This document shows positions 1 through 11,716 of a stretch of DNA of 64,000 nt, one piece after another. The translations under genes were made by a program, and so were the position numbers. Source of the stretch: Conchocele bisecta (lineage: Eukaryota > Mollusca > Bivalvia > Lucinida > Thyasiridae); contig CM055266.1 in the NCBI GenBank assembly GCA_029237695.1, forward strand, positions 10,247,805-10,311,804. Reading direction: 5' to 3'. Under the pieces are notes generated by a model. That model saw only the letters and a list, made by a program, of their open reading frames with translations, searched no databases and was not told where the DNA came from. How positions within the stretch are numbered: the first letter of the stretch is position 1; each line of letters opens with the position of its first letter.

Positions 1-1118
1 CATTTATCCATGCACAGCCACACGCAGAAAGCGTGTATCCATTGTCATTCGCTCATACCATATTAGCTCACACCCACCTGTGGTGCACTAGCATTTTCGG
101 AAAATATAAAAATAGGTCATTATCTCATAACTGTAAATCAGGTGACACACGTATACTTAACGCCAAAAGTTCAGCGCGATATGAATATAGCGAACTATTT
201 TATGCATAACACCAAATTTGAGTGTGCAATTCAATGCTGTGGCGTATAGTGGTACGTAATGCACGTTTGCATATCAAAGAAAATATATTTGTTATTGTTT
301 TGGGATGTGGTCGGGAGCTCAATTACACATGTATCATACAAGTGATGTGTCAACAACGTGTTACCCATTGGGTAGTGTTGGCTTGCTGGGATTTAATTAA
401 CAAAACTCAAGTCCATTTAAAATTCTTACTTATTAATTAGTTAATGGACAAGTTTATTAAAATGTATCTAAACTTTCTAAAGAAAGTTAACATTTACTGT
501 GATTCCTTACTTCGCGTTGTGCCTGGCCCGTCCCAATGAACCAGCATTATATACCATTGGTTAAGCTCCTCCTACTGATGATCAGTGCCATATGAGTACA
601 TAATCAGCAACCAATAGTATACAACTATTTCATTGCCATTCGGGGAACAGTCAAAACAGGCCTCGGGCAATAGTTCATCGGGTCGTCCACAGCAAAGCAA
701 GTCACATGACCAGTCAATAGTAGGGTGAAGAAATTAAAGTACTATTGCCTGCGCGTGAAACTGTTTCATAGTCGAGCGGCCGAATGTAAACAAATGAGGA
801 ACACAGTCAAAACTAACGAATTACAATTTATATAAGAGGTTGGGTAATAATATCTACTGTCTGTTCCACGTTTTTCTGCAGACGAACTTTTGGATATTAA
901 ACACATTAAATCTAAAAAATATTTAAATGTAAGTACTTTTTCACCAATAACAAAAAAGTCACCCTCCCCACATATTTTTGTTTGATGAAATTCCACATAC
1001 TTACATTTTTATTTTTTTTAAATTTAATGTGTTTAATAGCCAAAAGTTCGTCGGAAGCAAAACGTGGAAAAGTACGGAGCCCCACAGGGGACATATAATT
1101 ATTTTCTTTATTAACTCG
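1..1118. other. no gene seen
   Basis: AT-rich host DNA. Both strands have only short ORFs with no recognisable protein features, and I see no repeat with clear borders until the minisatellite at 1,119. Confidence 0.5.
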
Positions 1119-1311
1119 TTCCCACGAAATAACAATTCGCTCCTTCAATTTAACAATTCGTTCCCATGAATTAACAATTCGTTCCCACGAATTAACAATT
1201 CGGTCCCCCAATTTAACAATTCGTTCTCACGAAATAACAATTCGTTCCCAAGGGAACGAATTGTTCATTCGTGGAAACGAATTGTTATATCGTGGGAATG
1301 AATTGTAAGAA
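1119..1311. repeat. minisatellite of about 22 bp with inverted last units
   Basis: Tandem units read roughly ACAATTCGTTCCCACGAATT. After six or seven direct copies the array turns over at a palindrome near 1,235-1,262 (TTCGTTCCCA then GGGAACGAA), and the remaining copies are inverted (GAACGAATTGT). The unit is itself nearly self-complementary, so the array can fold back. Confidence 0.8.
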
Positions 1312-1795
1312 CAGAACATACAGTAAGGGACTATGGAGTATCAGGAATGATTGGTAGTATCAATACAGTTGCCGTTCTCACTGCATTCTTCTAGTTAAAC
1401 TAATCTGTGAAAACGGCCACTGATATTGTATACTATTTTACAACACACACTATTTACACATTAAATAAAAATCCATGTAGACATCGATAATCCTTGTATT
1501 ATAATAATGCACTCCTTGACATTTGGTAATGCCACCAATTTGGAAAGGAGCCAGGGTCTAATGCGTCGCAATATAAACAGGCGGACCAAATGGTTTTTCA
1601 TTGGCTATTATTTGTATGGCTTATGTTACAGTGGCAGACTATCGTCACTTCTTGCCATCAAGCTGCCTATCATTCGGTGAATTTGCAATACAGCTACAAG
1701 ATGGTAAATCTCATTCCCATACAAACTCCTTGCAGTCGAAACACACGTGCTGTCAGACAGTACCCACGTGAGAATATTATACATGCCAAACTTAA

Positions 1796-2694
1796 TGGTA
1801 AATGCCCACTCAGTAGGCACACACTGTTCTTTATCAGGTAACCTGCCCTGTATTGACCGAATACGTACTGACTGATAACATATTGTTGTATCAGGCATTG
1901 ACCTGATATCAACATCCGGTTTACAACAAAGGGAAAACTGACGTTCCATTGGTCGGTTGACGTCACGTGACGTTACCGAATGACGTCAGTGTAATGACGC
2001 AACGTAAACAAGTCCTCGTTCTGTCCATAGATAACGACGTCATCTGTGGTCATTTTCGAGCATAAAACGTTACCTGATGAATAGAATACCAGGCTAGTGT
2101 ATTTTGATATCACGTTTATCAGGCTCGGCTCGGAAACGGTAGGAATTCCTCGGCAAGCCTCGGAATTCCTACGCGTTTCCTAGCCTTGCCTGATAAACTT
2201 GATATCAAAAGACACTAGCCTGGTATTCTCTATGTATAGGAATTAAATAAGTGTATACTTATGTCACTATTATACCAGTTCTAAAAATTACGAGTACCCG
2301 CTATACAATATATAATCATTTACTAATATATATTTTACTGATATTGACGAGCGGTGGTATCAAGCTATTTTCATATGAAAATGAGGCATGGTGTGTTTTA
2401 ATTAGTTATACTAATTAAATGCGCCACCGGAAAAAAATATTTTCGACAGATTATAAAGTATGACCATTGCACATCAAACAATAAATACAGATAGTAAATA
2501 GTAATGTTAACATTTTAAGGAAACACGGTTATCGCCCCTGATACCAGTGGGGAAATTTACGTCTGATATAAAATGTATAATAATGCCAATCAATACGTGG
2601 GTAATGGTGAGTTAATGTATTTTTGCCAGAAAATGCATCAGATGATGTCTCTGATATAAAGAACATGTTGTGCCTACTGAGTGGGCATGTACCT
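1796..2694. mobile_element. TTAA-type MITE, copy A, carrying an insertion
   Basis: The element is bounded by inverted ends related to GGTACATGCCCACTCAGTAG and its complement, ending ...GTGGGCATGTACCT. The left flank is TTAA and the right flank TTAT. The interior from about 2,235 matches copies B-D. Positions about 1,833-2,234 are absent from copies C and D, so this copy was probably hit by a second insertion that contains the foldback at 2,083-2,232. There is no transposase ORF, so it is non-autonomous. A TTAA target is typical of the piggyBac superfamily, but the assignment rests on the target only. Confidence 0.7.
2083..2232. repeat. foldback palindrome, TAGAATAC...GTATTCTCTA family
   Basis: The left arm (TAGAATACCAGGCTAGTGT) is matched by an inverted right arm (ACACTAGCCTGGTATTCTCTA without the last base). 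Inner arms match around TTTATCAGGC / GCCTGATAAA and GTAGGAATTCC / GGAATTCCTAC. It is the same architecture as the copy at 3,909-4,139, including a GCCTTGCC block near the centre. Confidence 0.7.
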
Positions 2695-3908
2695 TTATCA
2701 CATAGCTGTACATGATGGAGGCTACAATGTTATACTTGTATTCGGGCAAACATACACTGTTATCTGTCTCAGTTATATGGGCTATTCTTCGGTCAACTCC
2801 TAAACCATTGCCAAACTATGTAATGGTCATTGTTTACTGTGTAAAACATCTAGTCTCTCTAGTCAACTAATAACACATCTTCAGAGCACTTTGAAATCAT
2901 TAGCATTTACAACACATGCTTTTTTTCAATCAACTTATACATTCCAAATAGACAATGATATGATATATCCCGGTTGTAAATGTGAAACTAGCACGCTGCG
3001 AGTTATTCCCCTAATATGCTAGGTAGTACGTTAGGGGAGGGGGTGGAGGGGGGGGGGGGTGACTTTGTCCGCGCCGTAAGTCTGTGCACTAATATCTGAT
3101 AATACTAATACTAATATAGTGTTATTTATTAATGATTTAGAACGTAGTGTTCACAACTTTTTACGCCATGTATAGTATGCAACTTTATTTTCGGTTATTT
3201 GCATAATACCCCGACATGCTCGGTGATTTTGCGTCAACAAGAGTGTGGATGATACATTTAGTTACCGTCTCACTTTCCATACGTATGTGAACTGGTAAGT
3301 TGTTTATATACATATTATATTATAGATACGTGCATGCATTGCGTGCTCTTGTTTTAGTGTACATGCATGTGCTATGTTTGGGTATTTGACAACATAAACG
3401 TAGCCATCGTTTCGATTCGGCTTATATTTAAGGGTGGGATCTTCTAAATATCCAGTATATAGCTGGTCGAGAACTCAGGCATTCGGCGTGTTTCGGCTTT
3501 CATCCGTATAACTCTATATATATGAACAAGGCTTCTAACTTTGGTCGGACATGTTTAAAATAGTAACTTTCCTGATCAGACTTAAATTTAATACATACGA
3601 TCTGGGTCATATGAATACTTTTTTATTTCTTATTATACTATCGCGTAGCGACAATGGGGTATATGGATGCAAAAGTCGTTTGTCCGTCACTCCGGAGTCC
3701 GTCACGTATTTCATTCTGCTACAACTTATTTACCGTGTTACCGAGTGGCGTGAAACTTCGTGTGCATGTTTATTATCACCCAAATGTTCATTTTATCCCG
3801 TCAACACAGTGCGTATGTGCCGTGAAACACGGTGCCGTGAAACATTTTTGATATCCAGTCAATACTATTTTTGCATTTTACAGCCATTTGTAGGTGTTGA
3901 CGGGATAA
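2695..3908. other. no gene seen
   Basis: Host intergenic DNA. It has a G-rich patch at about 3,035-3,060 and a TCCGTCAC-rich patch near 3,680-3,710 that resembles the mollusc repeat starts found at 17,761 and 20,711. No coding or RNA feature can be supported. Confidence 0.4.
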
Positions 3909-4139
3909 ATAGAATAGTAGGTTAGTGCCGTGAATGGGAAAAAATATCTGGCGCGGCACGGAAACGGGATGTGCTCGGCAGAGCCTTGCCCATCCCGTTT
4001 CCTGAGCCTTGCCAGATATTTTTTCCCATTCACGGCACTAACCAATGAGTGGTCACAACATATACTTCTGATGAGAAATAAAGAAATTTGCCTTGCCGGA
4101 TATTTTTTCCCATTCACGGCACTAACCTACTATTCTCTA
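3909..4139. repeat. foldback palindrome, TAGAATAGTAGG family
   Basis: The left arm TAGAATAGTAGGTTAGTGCC is answered at the right end by GGCACTAACCTACTATTCTC. A second copy of the right inner arm (ATTTTTTCCCATTCACGGC) occurs at 4,018-4,036, so the inner half is palindromic and the right arm is partly duplicated. Between the two right arms lies a fragment of the GGTCACAACATATACTT foldback family. Confidence 0.7.
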
Positions 4140-4215
4140 TATGCACCCGGTCCATGCTCCCGTCGTGTACAAGGTCAAGGACAAATAACTTCGAAATTTC
4201 CGTCCAGTAATTTGT

Positions 4216-4352
4216 GGCTGTGACTGGAATGGGGCTTATGGACTTTGCGACCAGTGTAGATCCAGATCAGCTTGTGCACCAGCACAGTCTGACCGGCCGT
4301 TCCATCAACGAGACACATGTCGTGCTTCTAACAAGCAATATAGATCGTTATC
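4216..4352. repeat. dispersed repeat, 'GTGACCAGTGTAG' type
   Basis: The block with GACCAGTGTAGATCCAGATCA and the following CGTTCCATCAAC recurs in diverged form at about 14,110-14,190 and 27,453-27,580. It has no coding potential. It is probably a short interspersed or non-autonomous element; the class is unknown. Confidence 0.4.
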
Positions 4353-4626
4353 AGGCTACAGAAGAGTGCACAAACCGTTACTAAATAAACTATATTACCA
4401 AATTGAACCAAAATCCATATCAAATCATCTGAAATCAACAAAAAATCGAATAGCAACTCGTTTCCTCCTGCAGGCGGCCATTTTCACTCTATCGGATATC
4501 CTGTTTTTGCACACGGCGCTCCCGGTTTTCGTCCGCTGGCTGAGGTAATAATATTTAACAATAAAATCAAGAACGAAAACAAAACGGAGTACAGTAAAAC
4601 AACACATTACTTTGGTAATACACCAT

Positions 4627-4930
4627 CCAGGCGCGGATCCAGGATTTATGTATAGAGGGGGCGTGGATTTCAAATGAGACACATATGATCGTCAACTTTA
4701 ATAACATTCAGATTATTTTCTACATTTTTTCTTATTTCTCATCAAATGTATATGTTGTTACCACTCAGTGGAACCGTCTCGACGAGACGGTTCAACTAAA
4801 TGGTAACAACATACACTTGTGAGAAATAAGGAAATAATCAGATTTTTGCACGTAAAAAATGGGTTAAAATATAAACTCATCCAATGTTAGAGGGGGCCTG
4901 CGCCGGATACGTCTGGACCCGCACCTGCCA
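4627..4930. repeat. repeat with GGCGCGGATCCAGG-type inverted ends
   Basis: The left end GGCGCGGATCCAGGATTT and the inverted right end (about 4,888-4,930) are similar. This matches a widespread animal repeat whose relative sits at 18,285-18,560. The centre is occupied by the perfect foldback at 4,731-4,830. Confidence 0.45.
4731..4830. repeat. 100-bp near-perfect palindrome
   Basis: CTTATTTCTCATCAAATGTA at the left is matched by the inverted end at 4,811-4,830. The centre is GAACCGTCTCGACGAGACGG. Diverged relatives occur at 11,602-11,715 and 15,018-15,098, with a fragment at 4,040-4,082. It has no ORF and looks like a small foldback MITE. Confidence 0.75.
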
Positions 4931-5227
4931 TCACATCGTCTTTTCTTTATTGTTCGCAACACCAATTACAAGAACCAAAAACCTTCCGGGGATGTGAAGC
5001 AACTGAAATATGTAAGGGGTACAGGGGCAATTCCGGTTGCTTCACAGCTCAAAGTCGAACCCCTTTTCAAAAATTATGGTGACGCCCATGGGTATCCTTT
5101 CTAAGGTTGGTAATACTCTGATGGTAATTGTTGAGTTCTTGCGGGAATATAGCTGTGACGGGCGACAAACCATCACACAAATCGGGAAGATACACTTTAG
5201 CAAGTTAATTATATGCGACTGTAACTA

Positions 5228-6328
5228 CAGTCTGTTTCACGAAACCTGCCCAAATTTTACGGCCATATAAACAATGCAAAACAATCTTTTTTTGGGATAA
5301 TATTAAGTTAAAGGAAAATTGAAGAATGAGCCTTCCTTTTGTACGACCGTTTTCAAAAAAACGGTACGTATTATGTTTTACCGCCGCGGGGCGGCGGGCG
5401 GGCGGCTGACAGAAAAAGTGCATAGTTTGTGCACACAACTCCTCCGAAACCGGTCAGTCGATCGATCTAAAACAATACACACGTCTTCTACACATATTGA
5501 AGATGTGCACCTTGGTGTTTTTATGCCGAAACAATATTTTTTAACAAAAATATCGCCTTTTTAACTTAGCCATTTTTTCTACATTTGTTTATACAATTAC
5601 ATATACGGTACATAGTTTGTGTACAAAACTCCTCTGAAACCGTTCAGTCGATCGATCTAAAACTATACACACGTCTTCTACACATATTGAAGATGTGCAT
5701 CTTGGTGTTTTTATGCTGAACAAATATTTTTTAACAAATATATCACCTTTTTAACTTAGCCATTTTTTCTACATTTTTGTATACAATTCTATATAGGGTA
5801 CATAGTGTGTGTACACAACTCCTCTGAATCCGTTCAGTCGATCGATCTGAAACTATACACACGTCTTCGAGATGAAGAAATAATGTTATACAGTTTCAAA
5901 TTTTCATTAATGTTTCTTGCCTTGGTGACAGCTTCACATTTCTGCATCTTCGCTGTCTGGCCCATATTCGATGGGCGTATTTTGTGACTTACGGCACTCT
6001 TGTTATTTCGTGAAATTTTGTCAAATATTGACCTTATTGCGAAAATACAATTTCCCATGTTAAAATCCCCATAGACATCTTCACATTTTTTAGAAATTCA
6101 GAAATACTGGACCAATTTTCAAAATTTATCTTTTGTTTTCCAAAATCTTAAATTTATTTTTTGTTTTCCAGTTTTTCCATTGTCAATTTTTCATTTTTTA
6201 GCTCCTCCCACAGATCCTCAACCTCATTTTTTCCCCAAGTTAAATTACAAATAGACAAATATATTTTTCGAAATAAAATCAATATTTGACAAAATTAAAA
6301 ATTTGGGCAGGTTTCGTGAAACAGACAG
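5228..6328. mobile_element. TIR element with GTCTGTTTCACGAAACCTGC ends
   Basis: The left end at 5,228-5,260 and the inverted right end at 6,300-6,328 share about 30 bases (GTCTGTTTCACGAAACCTGC, then CCAAATTT). The interior carries 2.4 copies of a ~189-bp tandem repeat. No transposase is visible. Elements with related ends occur at 14,238-14,561 and 25,446-25,668. Confidence 0.65.
5417..5870. repeat. tandem repeat, ~189-bp unit, 2.4 copies
   Basis: Units start near 5,418, 5,607 and 5,797. Each contains CATAGTTTGTG, CAGTCGATCGATCT and ACACACGTCTTC in the same order. The first two units are nearly identical over their full length and the third is cut short. Confidence 0.8.
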
Positions 6329-7552
6329 TAGATACATGGGGCGAATGGGTTATGGGAGCAGTGAAGATACAGGTCAGCCTGTGTATCAGCACAGCTTCTG
6401 CCCTGTCGCAATTACATCCGTGACACACCAGTCATGCTTCTAAGAAGCTATATATATATATATCGTTATTTGATCAGAAGCGCTTAGATGTCAACATGAA
6501 CCAATGCAAAAGCAAACGGAGTACCAGGGAGATTTACATAAGTATACGTTGGTATTTATAATGTGGCTCTTGTGGCACGCATTCCAGCCATATCCTCCAT
6601 TTGCCACAAGTTATCATGTGCCTGTGGTGTCTCAAATATTGCATAACAATAGGTTCACTTACTCATAAGAAATAAAAATCCAACCTCGTCATATCCCCCA
6701 ATATTGTTTACATGTTTTGGCCACGGAAGCTTTGTCTATATAACGTGACCAACATGTTCAGTGTTTTCTTTTAAATGCTACAAATATGCTGAAAATTGGT
6801 GTTAAAAGCACCCCGAAATGTTCCTCACGTGAAACTGGATAGAAATAGATCAAGATTTGCAAGCAAACTAGGTCTGTAACCTCAAAACGCCTGCACTATT
6901 TCTTTTTGTACCTGACTACACCTTGGGCGATTTCGCGCCATTTCGCGCCATCTTGAGAATTTGAAAGCTTCATTTCGTTATGTTGAATGTTTAACAACTA
7001 GAGAAAAGATGGCTTCCATGGGAAAATGATTTCCCTGTTCTATTATATTTGGCAATTTAGTAGTTCAACATCGAAGATTATTTGTTTAAAGGTATAACAT
7101 ATACAGCTTATTCAATTTTTATCTACTTGCAATAATTTTTGCAGCAGATTTTCTTTAAAATCTTCCTAACAAACGGACGGATTTTGATGATACGTAGCGC
7201 ACCAAATACGATGGCATATGTGTTTTATTGGTGTTCTGAAAGTTATTTACAATAAATTATAACTTTCAGAAAGAATGATGAAGTACCGTTTATTTCTTAC
7301 ATTTACGTGGTCTAGTTTTTATTTACATTTACGGTAACCGATCCTTCGTCAAAACGACATAAATATGATATTCAAGTCGCCTATACAATAAAGGGCAACG
7401 TGCACCGCATTTGCTGCGATTTCATAAACATAAATGGAAATGATTCTGAAGTGCTGTCAAAGCATGTTGTATGTCATTCCATTAGAAAGATGTTAAAAGA
7501 AAATCTGCCGTAAACACAATTAAAAAGATGACGTCACACCGTTCGGAAACAC
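6329..7552. other. no gene seen
   Basis: Host intergenic DNA. It has a (TA)n run near 6,451 and a diverged trace of the 'dispersed repeat' type near 6,360-6,470. Nothing else can be supported. Confidence 0.35.
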
Positions 7553-8002
7553 GTGATCCCACACCCTGGAATTAGCACATGGAAAAACAATATGAATCTG
7601 CAACCAAAACATGTTTTGTTGAAATCTAAATATGAAACGGAGTTGTATGTTAAACTGAACCTATCGATTAGACATCGGTCACTATTAGCACCAATGCGAT
7701 GTGGAGTTCTCCCCCTTAATATAGAAACTGGTAGATATAGACATATTCCAGAACATGAGCGTTTTTGTGTGATGTGTAACGACAGGCAAGTAGAATCAGA
7801 AACTCACGTGCTATTTTCATGTTCCTTTTATCAACGCATTAGGGAAACGTACATTTTCGCATGTTTCTCTAATAATTGCTACGAAAACATGTCTGACGCA
7901 GAAAAACTTACATTAATGATGAGTAAACCAGATACTATTAGGAAAACATGCACATTTCTAGAAGAAGCTATGAATAAACGAGCAACTGCCATGTACATAT
8001 AA
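7553..8002 (+). pseudogene. 3' fragment of a non-LTR retrotransposon ORF2
   Basis: The open frame gives about 149 residues that look like the C-terminal tail of a LINE-type reverse-transcriptase polyprotein. A leucine-rich stretch with MRCGVLPLNIETGRY is followed by a CCHC-like knuckle region (FCVMCNDRQVESETHVLFSC, then Y). This 'RCG-LPL-ETGR...C-x2-C...E-x-HVLF-x-C' arrangement is typical of LINE tails in aquatic animals. The reverse transcriptase and endonuclease domains are missing upstream, so this is a 5'-truncated copy. The frame here opens at a GTG, so no true start is implied. Confidence 0.7.
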
Positions 8003-9548
8003 TTGGGTCGTTTGCCGAATTACATGTACTGTTTTCTATTTCTATGTAAATATAATTGTTTCACCATATGACCAGTATGGACCGGATCATTCAACGAGTG
8101 CTCGTATTATGATCGGAGTCTATACTGGCCAACATTCAAATAATGATGTTAAAGATCAATGATGAGCAGTGAGGATGCTGGCTGCCCGTGTATGTTCACG
8201 GTAAAATAGTCAACGTTCGATGTATCAGTCAGTATACACTCATTTTATGACCTCATTTCATACCACATGTAGACCTTATTGTCTTGTCATATCTCTTGTT
8301 CATGTGGTGAACGTTCAGTGAACCGTCCAATCGGGATGGTTCACATGGGCGGTCAGGACATGCGCACTTATATTGAGATGGGAAAGGGTCGTTATACCAT
8401 GCATGTGGTATGAAATGGGTTCATTAACCTAATACAACCGGTTGTCATTATTTATTATATTCAAAGAAGTGACTCGTAAGCCAACATATGGCTGGGTGAT
8501 GAACAGCATATCATATACATGTATGCCTTAAGATAACATATGTTATGTAAATGGATATATATGTATGCCTGTTCACATGTGTCACTATAATAAATGAATA
8601 CTACTACTACTGTAAACTTATGGAAGCAAATGGACCTTATAACGTACAGTCCGATCACGTGTGCCACTATTCGATCAGTCTTATGCAACGTGCATGTCAC
8701 GCAACACCAAGGGTTGATCAGTCCGCGTGTAATTACAGAACAGGCATGGGGACAGTAAACAAACATATATGAAGAGTCATGCAAAGCATGATGATATTAG
8801 CCGATCAAATCAGCGTTCAATATATGTCCACATTTTAGTAGTTACAGAATCTCAGGGAAAAGTGAGAGCAGTGTTGATTTCCTCCCCAACCAAATTCTCC
8901 CAGTTATATTTAGTAAATTACTATGGATTTGTCATTCACTAGGCCATTTGTAGTTTTCTGACAATGGAGTATATTAACTGAAATATTATTCCAGTTGAAA
9001 GAATTAACCTTTGAATATAGGTGAAGGCGCTTAGCATTACACAAATATGTAGCAAGTCAACCGAAATCTCATAAATACCCGATTTTTGGCGGGCATCTTG
9101 AAAATATGAAAATAATATAAGATGAATTAGTGTAATTTACGTAAATTCTTTAATATATCCATCTGAAATGTTTTTGAACAACTTACACCAAGTTCCAAGC
9201 TAAGGACCATGACCTACCTATTGGCTCATGTATTGGCAATTTTCGACTTCCATCAAGCATAAAGTTCAATGACCTTGAAATGACCTTGAACTTGGTTTAA
9301 AAAAATGGCACCCGGAATTTTTGGAAACCTTATACATTCCAGTTTATAAAAACACCGGGTGCCATAAATTAACACGAGGTGCCGGAATCTTATATATATA
9401 CATATTGCCCAGACTGTAGAAAGATGCCAGAATTAAGAAAAACAAGCGTGTAAAAAGGTGATTAATTTGGTGTGCAAGTACTGTATGTGAACTTCAATGT
9501 ACATATATATATTGCCAATGCAGATATACTGTCTGTATGATCGAGACG
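8003..9548. other. no gene seen
   Basis: Host DNA after the LINE tail. Weak traces of foldback repeats occur near 8,290-8,350 (GAACCGTCC / GGATGGTTC). Short ORFs show no recognisable protein. Confidence 0.35.
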
Positions 9549-9759
9549 CACCATGTGATTTTGTACCTACAAACAGGTGCGCAATTTCATAAATATGCTG
9601 AAAGTTGATGAAATTCTCAAAGCAAATGCGGAATAGAATTCCGCATTTGCTCTGAAAATTTCGAAAACCTTCAGTGTCATTCCAGGAAAATATCGTAATT
9701 TTTTTTTTTTTTATGAAATTACGCCCTTTTCTGTAGGTACAAAACACATGGCACACCTT
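9549..9759. repeat. foldback element, CCATGTGATTTTGTAC ends
   Basis: The left arm (CACCATGTGATTTTGTACCTAC) is matched by the inverted right arm GTAGGTACAAAACACATGG. At the centre is the perfect palindrome CAAATGCGGAATAG / AATTCCGCATTTG near 9,623-9,650. A diverged relative occupies about 11,793-12,005. Confidence 0.7.
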
Positions 9760-10357
9760 AATTATCATTATTACACTGGTGCTGCACTCCGCGCCGGTGG
9801 AAAATGTAAGACAATCCACTTGAAAAATGGAATATGAACCATTATAAAATGTTTCTAGATGAGTGTTAAAAAATCAATAAAATTACTACTCGTCTTGAAA
9901 CATTTTTTTACAATTAATGTCGCCTATTGTATCTTTCAAGTGGATTGTCTTGAAATATTTCCAGTGAAGTAAGTGGACTGTTTCTCTAACAGTGCATCAC
10001 AAATATAGAAAAGTATATGTGACCGTGGCTTGAGAAAAAGGCCTTATGGGGTTTGATCAATCTGGATATTAATCTGCTAGCACACTCCTGTATGTGAATG
10101 TGCAGGGTGATCTGTGCCTACACTGGTCATATTACCATTGAAAGGAAGTAATATCATGCTTACTATGGGTGTTTATACTTTATTATTACATGCTTTATGT
10201 GATAATCATGATAATGGAATAAATGATAAAGCATACATGTTTAGCTTCTATTAAAAATGGTTTTGAATTGGGATATGTATATGATTTTAATTTCAAAAGG
10301 TGCCAGCAAATCTGACAAAGAAATTCCACACCCCTGGCCCAGGAATACCAATTCAGG
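9760..10357. other. no gene seen
   Basis: Host DNA. A short inverted match (ACAATCCACTTGAAA near 9,812 and TTTCAAGTGGATTGT near 9,935) suggests a small foldback of about 140 bp. Nothing else is seen. Confidence 0.35.
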
Positions 10358-10480
10358 GATTTCGGTCGGCTGCTGGCATGGTACAGATAAAAAACAGGTC
10401 GTCTGTCGGTCGTATAGTCGGACTATACCGACCGACAGACAACCTGTTTACCGGTACCATGCTGGCAGCCGACCGAAATC
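10358..10480. repeat. 123-bp palindrome inside the transposase remnant
   Basis: GATTTCGGTCGGCTGCTGGC at the left is matched by the inverted end at 10,461-10,480. The inner arms carry CGGTCG...CGACCG blocks. It lies where the downstream transposase coding sequence stops resembling its family, so it may have truncated that gene. Confidence 0.75.
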
Positions 10481-10539
10481 GCAGAATCGCTATTTTCCTT
10501 GCAATCAATAGAAAAGTAAATGTTTGATGGCGAAATAAG

Positions 10540-11576
10540 TGAATCTTCACTTCTGCAGCTACCGAGCCAACACTGTCCTTGACATCAAATCCTCTGTCCG
10601 CCAACACTAAATCCCCAGGTAATAACTTGGACAGGAAGTCACTGTTCTCTGTCACAAGCTTGTCATTCACACGACCACCCCATGCTTTCGATATGAAGGA
10701 CACACTGCCCTGAGGAGTAATTCTAATTAGAAATTTCACAGTGTGGTGGTGTTTGTATGAAGACCAGGTTTCTGCTCTGGCTTTCAAACCACTTGGTTTC
10801 TCAATAAATACCTCAAAACAATCAATTATCACTGCACACCTGTGGCCGAAGTATTCCTAAATTCCATTGGCACGTTTTTTCTCAATGTCTCGCGCTCTGG
10901 CCATCTTATGAGTTTCTTTAGCCGCTTGTACATACAGTCAATTGTCCGTGTAAAAAAGTATAGATATTGTTGATTGAGTAGTGTCAAATTCATAGACAAA
11001 GAGATTTGACAAATTTAATCGCAATTTCACTAATGTCAATATCATTACCTGGAATTTGGGCATGACCAGACTGGATGGCAGGTGAGGCTCCAGAAAATTA
11101 AACAATATAGATAGAACTGTGAATGATGGTAATCCTGTTAAATGTTTCACCTTCTCGTCACTACCCTTAAAATAACTTGCAGTGAATTTAGTTTCCAAAT
11201 GGGCCACTTTTTCCTTAAGCTCCCCATTCTCTGTACGCAGATCCTGCAGCTCCAGCGACATAGCCTCCATGAGTGGACCATCAACATCAGTCTGTGACTG
11301 AACGCCGTCTTCATCAACGCTGTCACCCATATCCATACCCGTCTCAGTGTGATCAGGTACAACAATAGTTGTGGATTCAGCTGGCCTCCTTCTCTTCTTT
11401 TCCTGCTGCCGATCATATCTTGATGTAGATGATGCTCGCTTTTGTCCGCCCAGATTAACTGATGGTGCCAGGTTTGGTTTAAGATGGTCATACAACTCTG
11501 CCTCTGAAACATATACATGATATATATTAAAAACAAATATATATATGTGTACTTGTCGGATATTGTAACTTTGCAC
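10540..11576 (-). pseudogene. PIF/ISL2EU-like DDE transposase (broken)
   Basis: The N-terminal part (11,576 to 10,938) has a basic, Ser/Thr-rich leader, a coiled coil (LQDLRTENGELKEKVAHLE) and a helix-turn-helix region (LTGLPSFTVLSILFNFL, then TLVKLRLNLS), the layout of HTH_Tnp_4. The C-terminal part (10,835 to ~10,540) reads as a DDE_Tnp_4 catalytic region: [39 protein letters not shown] and [13 protein letters not shown]. The two parts are in different frames and join through a frameshift near 10,845-10,860. The C-terminus, with the last catalytic Glu region, is missing after ~10,540, where a palindrome takes over. The frame enters at TTTCAG|AGGCAGAG (11,500), a plausible splice acceptor, so a 5' exon may lie further right. 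Confidence 0.65.
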
Positions 11577-11601
11577 ATTTAGTTACAATATAATAACTTA
11601 T

Positions 11602-11715
11602 TTTTATTATTTCTTCTCGGAAGTATATGTTGCATACACCATCTGAACATTCTTGCGGAGACGGTTCAGATGAGTGGTCACAACATTTACATGCACTTTT
11701 GAGAAGAAATAAAAA
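11602..11715. repeat. foldback, CCGTCTC family
   Basis: Imperfect palindrome: TTTTATTATTTCTTCTCGG at the left, and its inverted partner TTTTGAGAAGAAATAAAAAA at the right. The centre carries GGAGACGGTTCAGATGAGTG. It is a relative of 4,731-4,830. Confidence 0.6.
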
Positions 11716-11716
11716 A

